Assembly (NCBI GenBank): GCA_027484495.1
Contig: JAIXSW010000267.1
Coordinates: forward strand, 1-5,185
Direction of reading: 5' to 3'
Length of the DNA stretch: 5,185 nt
Source: Gammaproteobacteria bacterium
GTDB lineage: Bacteria; Pseudomonadota; Gammaproteobacteria; Enterobacterales; Alteromonadaceae
Below the pieces are notes generated by a model. That model made no database searches. It saw nothing but the letters and a program-made list of their open reading frames with translations, and was not told where the DNA came from. The translations under genes and the position numbers were made by a program. How positions within the stretch are numbered: position 1 is the stretch's first letter; every line of letters starts with the position of its first letter. Positions 1 to 4,839 of this stretch are shown one piece after another.

Positions 1-957
1 GAAATGCAAAGTTTCGCAGAAAGTATTGGTGCGGAGAGACGTAATCGGGACCGGAAGTTACTTGACCTATCACTGACGCCAAGCGCACTTCAAGAGATTC
101 TCGACGATTACTTGAACTATGACTACCACCATAAACCGCATTCTGGATTAGAGGGTAAAACTCCGCTCCAGGTCTATGCGGAATCTGGTTATCGCCCTCG
201 TTTACCTGCAAATCCTCACAGTTTAGACCTGCTTTTGAACTTTGTTGGGACGGCGACAGTTGTTCGCGGTGGCGTTTCAATAATGAACATCAGATTTACT
301 GCACCGGAGCTGATGGAAAGCAAATGGAACCGGAAAAGTGTCAGAGTTTTTTTAGACCCATCAGATGTGGGCCGGGCAACACTTTATCCAGTGGATTCAT
401 GGGGTGACACCTATGTCGAAGCAGTAAATATGGACCTTATCGGACGCGATATTGACCCCGCGGAATTCAAAGAACGCCGTAAAAACGCCATGAAAGGGCT
501 TAGGGACTTTAAGCGCACTGCTGAAAACCTGCAGCAGCAATTCGGGATTAATCAGTTGGCGGCAGTCGAGCTTGCGCAGAAAAAAATAGCCAATCAGGCC
601 ATCGTAGGATTCAACCCAACACAGTTTGATACTTCCAATGAAGCGTTAAATGCGCTGAGCAAAAGTGCGTCCAGCTTATTGGTCAATAAATCGGAAAGTC
701 GGTACACAGAAGAAGAACTGCATGCCATTAGCGCCAGACGTGAAGAGCTGGAACGTCGCAAAGAAGTGTTGCAAGAGCAAACAAGCAAAGTGCTGCGGAC
801 AGAACACGAACAAGCTGAATGGCTTACCAGAGAAAGTCTAGCCCGACAACTCACTGAGCGTGAGCAAAGTTGGTTAACGCAGTTCCGACTGACTCACACC
901 ATGACCAGAAAACGATTAGACAGAATTTTAGAAGAGGGCAAGCGCGCTAACGGTTGA
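1..957 (+). CDS. Mu-type DDE transposase (MuA-like), C-terminal part, 5'-truncated by window edge
   Basis: This is the C-terminal half of the recombinase that cuts the phage ends and joins them to target DNA. The frame is open to base 1, so the ATG at base 4 is probably internal. Numbering from that Met, residues 38-58 contain the NYDYHHKPHSGLEGKTP stretch typical of the end of the retroviral-integrase-like catalytic core. Residues about 75-145 look like the Mu-transposase C-terminal beta-barrel. Residues 155-172 are strongly basic (KERRKNAMKGLRDFKR), reminiscent of the basic domain III-alpha segment of MuA. Residues about 235-310 are rich in Glu, Arg, Gln and Leu and probably form long helices or a coiled coil, ending in a basic tail (RKRLDRILEEGKRANG). 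In MuA the C-terminus contacts MuB and ClpX, and the same role is inferred here. The first two catalytic Asp lie upstream. The Glu encoded at bases 1-3 or a nearby upstream Glu could be the third, but this cannot be decided. The stop codon TGA lies inside the loop of a hairpin. Confidence 0.9.
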   Translation, partial: EMQSFAESIGAERRNRDRKLLDLSLTPSALQEILDDYLNYDYHHKPHSGLEGKTPLQVYAESGYRPRLPANPHSLDLLLNFVGTATVVRGGVSIMNIRFTAPELMESKWNRKSVRVFLDPSDVGRATLYPVDSWGDTYVEAVNMDLIGRDIDPAEFKERRKNAMKGLRDFKRTAENLQQQFGINQLAAVELAQKKIANQAIVGFNPTQFDTSNEALNALSKSASSLLVNKSESRYTEEELHAISARREELERRKEVLQEQTSKVLRTEHEQAEWLTRESLARQLTEREQSWLTQFRLTHTMTRKRLDRILEEGKRANG

Positions 958-976
958 GCCCTAACGCGCGCCTGCC
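937..976 (+). promoter_or_regulatory. GC-rich hairpin spanning the transposase stop codon
   Basis: Bases 937-947 pair with 966-976: GGCA/TGCC, one A-C mismatch (941/972), then GCGCGC/GCGCGC. This gives ten pairs around an 18-base loop that contains the TGA stop (955-957). No T-tract follows, so it does not look like a standard intrinsic terminator. It could protect or process the mRNA, or tune the ratio of transposase to ATPase. The pairing is seen directly; the role is inferred. Confidence 0.5.
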
Positions 977-985
977 AAGCAAATC

Positions 986-1008
986 GTATGGCTGTTGCAA
1001 AGCCATGC
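986..1008 (+). promoter_or_regulatory. Second hairpin in the transposase-ATPase gap
   Basis: Bases 986-993 pair with 1001-1008 (ATGGCT with AGCCAT, extended by a T-G wobble and a G-C pair) around the seven-base loop GTTGCAA. It begins nine bases after the first hairpin and ends 12 bases before the ATPase gene's Shine-Dalgarno site. No T-run follows. A translational or mRNA-stability role is inferred only. Confidence 0.4.
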
Positions 1009-1020
1009 AATCTACAACAC

Positions 1021-1024
1021 GGAG
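1021..1024 (+). promoter_or_regulatory. Ribosome binding site of the ATPase gene
   Basis: GGAG lies seven bases before the ATG at 1032, which supports this start. It sits just downstream of two hairpins rather than overlapping the previous gene, so this gene is not translated by stop/start coupling, unlike many of its neighbours. Confidence 0.7.
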
Positions 1025-1031
1025 TATATAG

Positions 1032-1754
1032 ATGAAGAATAAAACAGTCGAAGTGAAAAACGTGGTCCGGACACAGCATATGTTCGAGACGTTGCTGACT
1101 CGGAGCATGATCACTCCGGGGATCGGTCTTATCCATGGCCCTAGTGGTTTCGGCAAGACGACAACAGTGACCTACATGTTTAATGAGCTGACAGTTGCAG
1201 GTCAGCAGCCGCTTTACGTCCGTTGTTACGCGACAGATACAGCAAGTAGCTTCCTGGCGCGAGTCATGACCGAAATTGGTTCTGAACCGATGTATCCACT
1301 CAGAAAGATGGTCGATTTCATCGTCCGTGCAATGAATGAGAGAGCTTTATCTCTGTTTATTGATGAAGCAGACCATATCGTTGGCCAGCCAAAAACGATG
1401 GAAACCATCCGCGACTTATATGACAGCACAGAGCAGCCAATTGTCCTGATCGGGATGGAAGAAATTGCCCGACGTATTTCACATCGTAAACAGCTTTTCA
1501 ACCGGATTAGTGAGTGGGTTGAATTCAAAGCAGCTGATTTGGAAGACGTTTTCAAATTTTCACAAGAACTGCTGGATGAGCGAATTTCTGTTGGTGAGGA
1601 CTTGCTGGAATACATCCGGCAACGGTCCGGTGGCGAGGTCCGCCGGATACTAATCGCTTTAGAAAAAGTAGAGCGCGCAGCAATTGCAAGTGGCGAGAGC
1701 TTTATCGACCGCGCCGCTTGGGGTGATGGCCAACTGTTCCTGAACCATCGTTGA
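1032..1754 (+). CDS. MuB-like AAA+ ATPase, transposition activator/target selector (short form)
   Basis: This 240-residue protein is a P-loop ATPase. Visible motifs are Walker A GPSGFGKTT (36-44), Walker B LSLFIDEAD (106-114), a sensor-1-like strand IVLIGME (137-143), candidate arginine-finger residues R152 and R158, and a sensor-2-like GGEVRRI (200-206). Its position directly after the transposase gene identifies it as the MuB counterpart. MuB forms ATP-dependent filaments on DNA, delivers target DNA to MuA, stimulates strand transfer and underlies target immunity. Mu MuB is about 312 residues, with an N-terminal helix-turn-helix domain and then the ATPase domain. Here only about 35 residues precede Walker A, so that DNA-binding domain is absent. 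A similar domain appears in the separate gene starting at 2343. A TniB/TnsC-type name would also fit the ATPase fold, but the surrounding phage genes favour MuB. Confidence 0.88.
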   Translation: MKNKTVEVKNVVRTQHMFETLLTRSMITPGIGLIHGPSGFGKTTTVTYMFNELTVAGQQPLYVRCYATDTASSFLARVMTEIGSEPMYPLRKMVDFIVRAMNERALSLFIDEADHIVGQPKTMETIRDLYDSTEQPIVLIGMEEIARRISHRKQLFNRISEWVEFKAADLEDVFKFSQELLDERISVGEDLLEYIRQRSGGEVRRILIALEKVERAAIASGESFIDRAAWGDGQLFLNHR

Positions 1755-1767
1755 GCAGGAGTCATGC

Positions 1768-2346
1768 ATGAGCCAAAGCGAATTAGCTTGGAACTTTATG
1801 AAGCAAGCGGAGTGCTTCACGACTTCCGACGTAGCTAATGCCGTTGAGATGGAACTTGAACTGTGCAGAACAATTATCAAAAGACTAGAGAAGCAAGGGT
1901 TTGTTGCCGTTGAGCGTGGCCGTGGGGTTCAAGGAAATCCGCTTGTATACAAAGTGATCGCGCAAAACGACTCTGCCCCAGTATTTGGTAAGGGGCGTAA
2001 CCGGGGCGCTGCCAAAAAACGCAACGGGACAACGGGTCGGCAGCTTGTCTGGAACAGCCTGCGGATCAACAGAACTACAACTGCTGCAACTATTGAGTCA
2101 GTTACCGGGTGCTCTCCAAAGAGCATCAAAAACTATCTGGCTGAGCTTGAAAAAGCGGGATACATCCGAGGGCGTCGAGTGAGTAAGCATCTCTCACCAA
2201 AAGATAGGGCCGGAACTGAAACATGTTGGCATCTCATAAGAGATACAGGTCCCAAAGCTCCGATTGGCAGACGCGATAGTTGTGCTTGTTGGGACCAAAA
2301 CGAACAAAAGCTCTATCCGTATTTGCAGAAGGACAGTAATTCATGA
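1768..2346 (+). CDS. Tandem winged-helix DNA-binding protein of unknown role
   Basis: This 192-residue protein appears to contain two winged-helix units. The first spans residues 1-63: a helical part followed by TIIKRLEKQGFVAVERG and a wing ending GNPLVYKV. The second spans about 90-157: QLVWNSLRI, then SPKSIKNYLAELEKAGYIR and a wing ending ETCWHLIR. They are joined by a basic, glycine-rich linker (about 74-91). A short tail holds a CAC pair (C172, C174). The recurring pattern of helix, LEK.G(F/Y)(V/I).. and wing is typical of small DNA-binding regulators. AGGAG at 1757-1761, six bases before the ATG, supports the start. A second ATG four bases upstream is in a different frame. The gene begins 13 bases after the ATPase gene and overlaps the next by four bases. 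It could be an early regulator or a transposition accessory factor; no specific function is recognised. Confidence 0.8.
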   Translation: MSQSELAWNFMKQAECFTTSDVANAVEMELELCRTIIKRLEKQGFVAVERGRGVQGNPLVYKVIAQNDSAPVFGKGRNRGAAKKRNGTTGRQLVWNSLRINRTTTAATIESVTGCSPKSIKNYLAELEKAGYIRGRRVSKHLSPKDRAGTETCWHLIRDTGPKAPIGRRDSCACWDQNEQKLYPYLQKDSNS

Positions 2347-2840
2347 AGTGGTTAACAGTTCTTCGGGAGCAGGTAGAGCTTAACGGGCAACGCCCAGTTG
2401 CGGAAAAGCTTGGCGTTAGTAATACGGTCGTCAGCCAGGTCGTCAATGAAAAATATCCAGGGGATATGGGGCGCATCCAAGCATTAGTTGAAAGCGTGTA
2501 TATGGCGAAATCTGTTAGCTGTCCAGTTCTGGGCAATATTGCCTGGCATACATGTCAACAGCATCAAAAGAACCATTACACAAGCAATCCGCAAAAACTC
2601 AGGTTGTACAAAGCGTGCCGGTCTGGATGCCAGCATTCGGATTTGCCGGTAACACAGGGGGTGGCGCTCGAAGCCAGAACAGACCGAACTAAGTCGTCCT
2701 CACATTACGACGCTGCGGCAGTAATCGGTCGCCTAAAACGGCAGGTTGAATCAGAAGGCGGTGGGGCACTGCAATTGATCGAGTTACTGCAGGCTGAGTT
2801 AGTGAGTTTGAGCATTAAATTCAACAGGATGGACAAATGA
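2343..2840 (+). CDS. MuB-N-terminus-like helix-turn-helix protein with four-cysteine cluster
   Basis: This is a 165-residue protein in three parts. Residues 4-53 form a Cro/LacI-type helix-turn-helix (RPVAEKLGVSNTVVSQVVNEKY, residues 17-38, continuing PGD). Residues 60-96 carry four cysteines (C60, C71, C92, C96) with several histidines (H69, H74, H78, H98), a plausible zinc or iron-sulfur site. Residues 121-162 look like amphipathic helices that could mediate oligomerisation. The helix-turn-helix part resembles, from memory, the N-terminal DNA-binding domain of Mu MuB, including the NxKYxGD ending. Because the ATPase encoded upstream lacks that domain, this protein may supply the DNA-binding function in trans. 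A plain transcription regulator is the main alternative. The ATG overlaps the previous stop as ATGA, and AAGGA at 2329-2333 is well placed nine bases upstream. Confidence 0.8.
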   Translation: MKWLTVLREQVELNGQRPVAEKLGVSNTVVSQVVNEKYPGDMGRIQALVESVYMAKSVSCPVLGNIAWHTCQQHQKNHYTSNPQKLRLYKACRSGCQHSDLPVTQGVALEARTDRTKSSSHYDAAAVIGRLKRQVESEGGGALQLIELLQAELVSLSIKFNRMDK

Positions 2841-3112
2841 CCATGAAAAATACTAACGCTATCAAGCTGGCGCTCCGCGACGCCACCAACGCAGTGAACC
2901 TGTTGGATAAACGCGGCTACAAAGTGATTGGGCTGAGCATGAATCAAGCGCAGCCAATCATCACCATCAGCACACCACCGGCCAGCAAAACGCCAAAGGG
3001 TACAGAGATCCGCTGTATCCGTGAGCGTGGCGCTGCGCCAGAAAGAATTATGGCCGCGCCGTTTAACGGGTGTTTAGTCACCTGGAATGCCGACGATTCG
3101 GCCATGCAGTAA
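2837..3112 (+). CDS. Small uncharacterised early phage protein (91 aa)
   Basis: No family is recognised with confidence. The protein starts with an amphipathic helix (about 5-25, NAIKLALRDATNAVNLLDKRG) followed by two likely beta strands (YKVIGLSMN and QPIITIST). It then has a proline-rich turn (TPPASKTPKG) and a basic stretch (RCIRERG), giving the look of a compact alpha-beta domain. There is no signal peptide or membrane segment. The ATG overlaps the stop of the preceding gene (ATGA), with AGGA at 2826-2829 seven bases upstream. A second in-frame ATG lies two codons later. Tight coupling and codon use like that of its neighbours support a real gene. Confidence 0.7.
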   Translation: MTMKNTNAIKLALRDATNAVNLLDKRGYKVIGLSMNQAQPIITISTPPASKTPKGTEIRCIRERGAAPERIMAAPFNGCLVTWNADDSAMQ

Positions 3113-3143
3113 CCCGCCAACAACCATCGCTATTGGAGACCCC

Positions 3144-3773
3144 ATGGATACTTCTACACATGCAATTCCTGCCGGCTACTGGCAGAACGCTCAGGGTGCG
3201 TTAATCCCTTTGGAAATGGTAAAGCCGATTGACCGGGCACGGAATGATTTGGTGCATGAACTGGTGCAAAAGGCCAATGAACTGAGCCAGTTAATGGCCA
3301 AGTTCAAGACTTCAGCTTTTGCTGACATCGCGGCTTTTGTTGACCTGTCGCTGGAGCAATACGACACCAACGTCGGCGGCAAAAAAGGCAACCTGACGCT
3401 GTATAGCTTTGACGGTCGCTATAAAGTGCAGCGCGCTATTCAGGAACATCTGCAATTTGATGAACGGCTGCAGGCTGCGCGGGCATTGATTGACGAATGC
3501 CTGGCTGACTGGACAGCCGGTGCTGCACCGGAATTAAAAGCCATCGTGGCCAACGCCTTTAACACCGATAAGGCTGGCAACATCAGCACCAGCCGCGTGT
3601 TAGGCCTGCGTCGCCTCGATATCAAAGACGAGCGTTGGCTTAAAGCCATGACCGCAATTGGTGAAGCCGTGCAGGTTGTTGGCAGTAAGGCTTACATCCG
3701 GGTTTATGAGCGCATCGGCGATTCAGATATGTACCGGTCTATTCCTCTGGATATCGCGGCGGTGCAGTTATGA
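3144..3773 (+). CDS. DUF3164-family phage protein
   Basis: This 209-residue protein has the look of DUF3164, a family common in the early region of Mu-like phages and of unknown function. Recognisable stretches are the N-terminal AGYWQNAQGALIPLEMVKPID (starting near residue 10), a central GGKKGNLTLYSFDGRYKVQRA followed by a helical segment with FDERLQAARALID, and the C-terminal NISTSRVLGLRRLDIKDERW and GSKAYIRVYER. It is mostly helical with one short beta region, soluble, and without obvious catalytic motifs. The start at 3144 is chosen because GGAG (3135-3138) lies five bases upstream and the family-like sequence begins soon after. An upstream in-frame ATG at 3087 would overlap the previous gene and add unrelated residues. 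Some databases label relatives as sulfate transporters, which this sequence does not support because it has no membrane segments. Confidence 0.85.
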   Translation: MDTSTHAIPAGYWQNAQGALIPLEMVKPIDRARNDLVHELVQKANELSQLMAKFKTSAFADIAAFVDLSLEQYDTNVGGKKGNLTLYSFDGRYKVQRAIQEHLQFDERLQAARALIDECLADWTAGAAPELKAIVANAFNTDKAGNISTSRVLGLRRLDIKDERWLKAMTAIGEAVQVVGSKAYIRVYERIGDSDMYRSIPLDIAAVQL

Positions 3774-3973
3774 CAGCTCCAGCACGCAAACCAGTTCCAC
3801 GGCCAGATGATGAAGCCATTCAGCGTGAAATCGCGGTGTCATTGGCCATTAGAGAACAGTACGTCACTAACCATCCTGGTGACACCTTTGAGCAAGGCGT
3901 TGCAGCCGCATTGCTCTGGGTACTCGGCAATGGCGAACTGCCAAACGGGGAGGCTAAGGGATGGATGAACTGA
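3770..3973 (+). CDS. Small uncharacterised early phage protein (67 aa)
   Basis: The ATG overlaps the DUF3164 gene's stop as ATGA, so translation is probably coupled; no strong Shine-Dalgarno site is visible. The protein has a basic, proline-rich N-terminus (TAPARKPVPRPDD) followed by a helix (about 14-30, EAIQREIAVSLAIREQY), a turn (HPGD) and a second helix (EQGVAAALLWVLGNG). The second helix is hydrophobic but too short and polar-flanked to call a membrane segment. No family is recognised. The gene overlaps the next by 13 bases. Confidence 0.65.
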   Translation: MTAPARKPVPRPDDEAIQREIAVSLAIREQYVTNHPGDTFEQGVAAALLWVLGNGELPNGEAKGWMN

Positions 3974-4188
3974 CCAAAGCCTTATGGGAAATGCGCCAGC
4001 ACATGGTTTCACTTTGTGTGCTTTACAAGCTGGACGTATGGCCGCAAGTGCCTGGCTATGAATGCCTTATGAAAGGCATTGCCAGTACAGCCGGCATCGA
4101 CGAAGACACACTCTGGAACTGGTTCGAAAACACTTGCGAGAGCGTTGAGCAGCTGCAGGAGTTTGTCGAATTTCATAAAACCGTGTGA
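3961..4188 (+). CDS. Small uncharacterised early phage protein (75 aa)
   Basis: A strong Shine-Dalgarno site, GGGGAGG at 3947-3953, lies seven bases before the ATG at 3961. Both sit inside the end of the previous gene. The protein is acidic, helical and rich in aromatic residues and cysteine: it has four Trp or Tyr-containing patches (ALWEMRQH, YKLDVWPQVPGYEC, TLWNWFEN) and three cysteines (residues about 19, 35 and 59). No family is recognised and no enzyme motif is visible. Small acidic early phage proteins of this type sometimes act on host proteins, but nothing here shows a target. Confidence 0.65.
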   Translation: MDELTKALWEMRQHMVSLCVLYKLDVWPQVPGYECLMKGIASTAGIDEDTLWNWFENTCESVEQLQEFVEFHKTV

Positions 4189-4448
4189 AGCGAAACAGTC
4201 CGGTATTGATGACCGGGCTGTCTATCCAGCGTCGTGGCTGGGTACTGATGAGCAGCGAAGAGGTAAACAGTTTTGCAGACGAAAACATCAAAGCAGCATT
4301 TGATAAAGATGCTCCACATAGGCAAAAGCCAACTGCACATGGCCGACGAAAGCTATCGGGCGCTATTGGCCCACCACGGCAAAGGCAAAACAAGCAGCAC
4401 TCAGCTGACCATTGCAGAACTGCAGGCTGTGCTGGATGCCATGGTTAA
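4185..4448 (+). CDS. Doubtful overlapping reading frame between the 75-aa gene and gemA
   Basis: An 87-codon frame starts with GTG overlapping the previous stop (GTGA) and runs 176 bases into the GemA-like gene in another frame. Its first ~40 residues (for example MSSEEVNSFADENIKAAFDK) look protein-like. The part overlapping gemA turns into a Pro/Arg/Gln/His-rich sequence typical of a shadow frame. It has no Shine-Dalgarno site, and two strong hairpins lie within its first 60 bases. It may be a relic of a small gene, a short leader peptide, or chance. Confidence 0.2.
   Translation: MKRNSPVLMTGLSIQRRGWVLMSSEEVNSFADENIKAAFDKDAPHRQKPTAHGRRKLSGAIGPPRQRQNKQHSADHCRTAGCAGCHG
4195..4221 (+). promoter_or_regulatory. 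Ten-pair hairpin upstream of gemA
   Basis: Bases 4195-4204 (ACAGTCCGGT) pair without mismatch, apart from one T-G wobble, with 4212-4221 (ACCGGGCTGT) around the seven-base loop ATTGATG. The hairpin begins seven bases after the stop of the 75-aa gene. No T-tract follows, so it does not look like an intrinsic terminator. A role in mRNA stability, processing or control of gemA translation is inferred. Confidence 0.55.
4223..4244 (+). promoter_or_regulatory. Second hairpin upstream of gemA
   Basis: Bases 4223-4230 (TATCCAGC) pair with 4237-4244 (GCTGGGTA), eight pairs with one T-G wobble, around a six-base loop. It starts one base after the preceding hairpin, so the two could stack coaxially, and it ends 12 bases before the gemA ribosome binding site. 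Confidence 0.45.
4257..4263 (+). promoter_or_regulatory. Ribosome binding site deciding the TTG start of gemA
   Basis: GAAGAGG lies nine bases before the TTG at 4273. An in-frame TAA at 4264-4266 blocks any earlier start, so the TTG is the best-placed start for the full family-length protein. Confidence 0.65.
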
Positions 4449-4839
4449 TCTGGGTTTTAAAGTCGTTAAAAAGCCGGTTAAACCTGGGCAAAAACGCCTA
4501 AGCCCAACCAGTACCGATGGCCCGCAAGATATCCGGGCGGTGATCCGCGCAATTTGGGTGTTTATGGCCAAGGCTGAGTTTCTGAACAATGGCAGTGAAA
4601 CCGCTTTGAATAGCTGGGTGCAGCGCATGACCGCTGAAATGAATGGCGGCATGGGCGTGGCTGAAGTGCAGTGGCTGCAGGATGGCATGGCCGTGAAAGT
4701 GCTGGAGTCCTTAAAGCGCTGGTGCCGGCGTGAGATGTTCGAAGCTTTACGTTCTGACGGCCACGAAATCCACCCACAAGCCAGTTACAGCCAGGTGCTG
4801 TCGAAATGGCAACGAATTTATGAAGGGCAGAGTGCATGA
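4273..4839 (+). CDS. gemA: GemA/gp16-like early regulatory protein (DUF1018 family)
   Basis: This 188-residue protein matches the GemA (Mu gp16) family by its N-terminal pattern of a Lys-rich helix HLIKMLHIGKSQLHM, then DESYRALLAHHGKGKTSSTQLTIAELQAVLDAMVNLGF read in two pieces (residues about 25-61). It also has the second conserved region AVIRAIWVFMAKA, followed by LNSWVQRMT and QWLQDGMAVKVLESLKRWCRR. In Mu, gemA lies with mor in the gem operon and has been linked to altered host gene expression and DNA gyrase/supercoiling effects. The molecular mechanism is not established, and the role here is inferred. The start is TTG: the Shine-Dalgarno site fits, a stop lies directly upstream, and the next ATG (4309) would cut into the conserved first helix. 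Two hairpins precede the gene. Its stop overlaps the next ATG (ATGA). A Mor-type activator, if present, would lie beyond the window. Confidence 0.85.
   Translation: MQTKTSKQHLIKMLHIGKSQLHMADESYRALLAHHGKGKTSSTQLTIAELQAVLDAMVNLGFKVVKKPVKPGQKRLSPTSTDGPQDIRAVIRAIWVFMAKAEFLNNGSETALNSWVQRMTAEMNGGMGVAEVQWLQDGMAVKVLESLKRWCRREMFEALRSDGHEIHPQASYSQVLSKWQRIYEGQSA

Noticed and set aside
594..854. A minus-strand frame (86 codons) opposite the transposase tail
   Set aside because: Ser/Leu/Arg/Cys-rich low-complexity translation, mirroring the Glu/Arg/Gln-rich coding strand. No independent support.
1..957. Reading the elements as a Tn7/Tn5053-type transposon instead of a phage
   Set aside because: Transposase plus AAA+ ATPase alone would fit, but the DUF3164 and GemA-like genes and the long overlapping early operon are phage features, and no TniQ/TnsD-like gene is present.
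947..966. Direct repeat CTAACG (947-952 and 961-966) flanking the transposase stop, considered as a protein-binding site
   Set aside because: Six bases is short, and both copies lie at the base of the larger hairpin, which explains the symmetry better.
1226..1765. A 179-codon reading frame on the - strand opposite the ATPase gene
   Set aside because: It lies wholly within a gene with clear Walker motifs. Its translation is Ser/Arg-rich without domain character, and its start has no convincing ribosome binding site. It is a shadow frame.
3087..3105. Small hairpin (GCCGA/TCGGC with a bulged extension) near the end of the 91-aa gene
   Set aside because: Only five continuous pairs within coding sequence, with no T-tract. 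Too weak to call a terminator or regulatory element.
3087..3143. Upstream ATG extension of the DUF3164 gene
   Set aside because: It overlaps the preceding gene, has no Shine-Dalgarno site, and the added residues do not resemble the family, while 3144 has GGAG at the right distance.
2787..4429. Three copies of CTGCAGGCTG (2787-2796, 3468-3477, 4420-4429), considered as a dispersed binding site
   Set aside because: All three are in the same codon phase and encode Leu-Gln-Ala inside predicted helices, so shared codon preference explains them. Spacing is irregular and flanks are unrelated.
4247..4448. A frameshift linking the 4185 frame to gemA as one broken longer gene
   Set aside because: The GemA-like protein is complete at its N-terminus with its own ribosome binding site, and the 4185 frame does not resemble a GemA extension.
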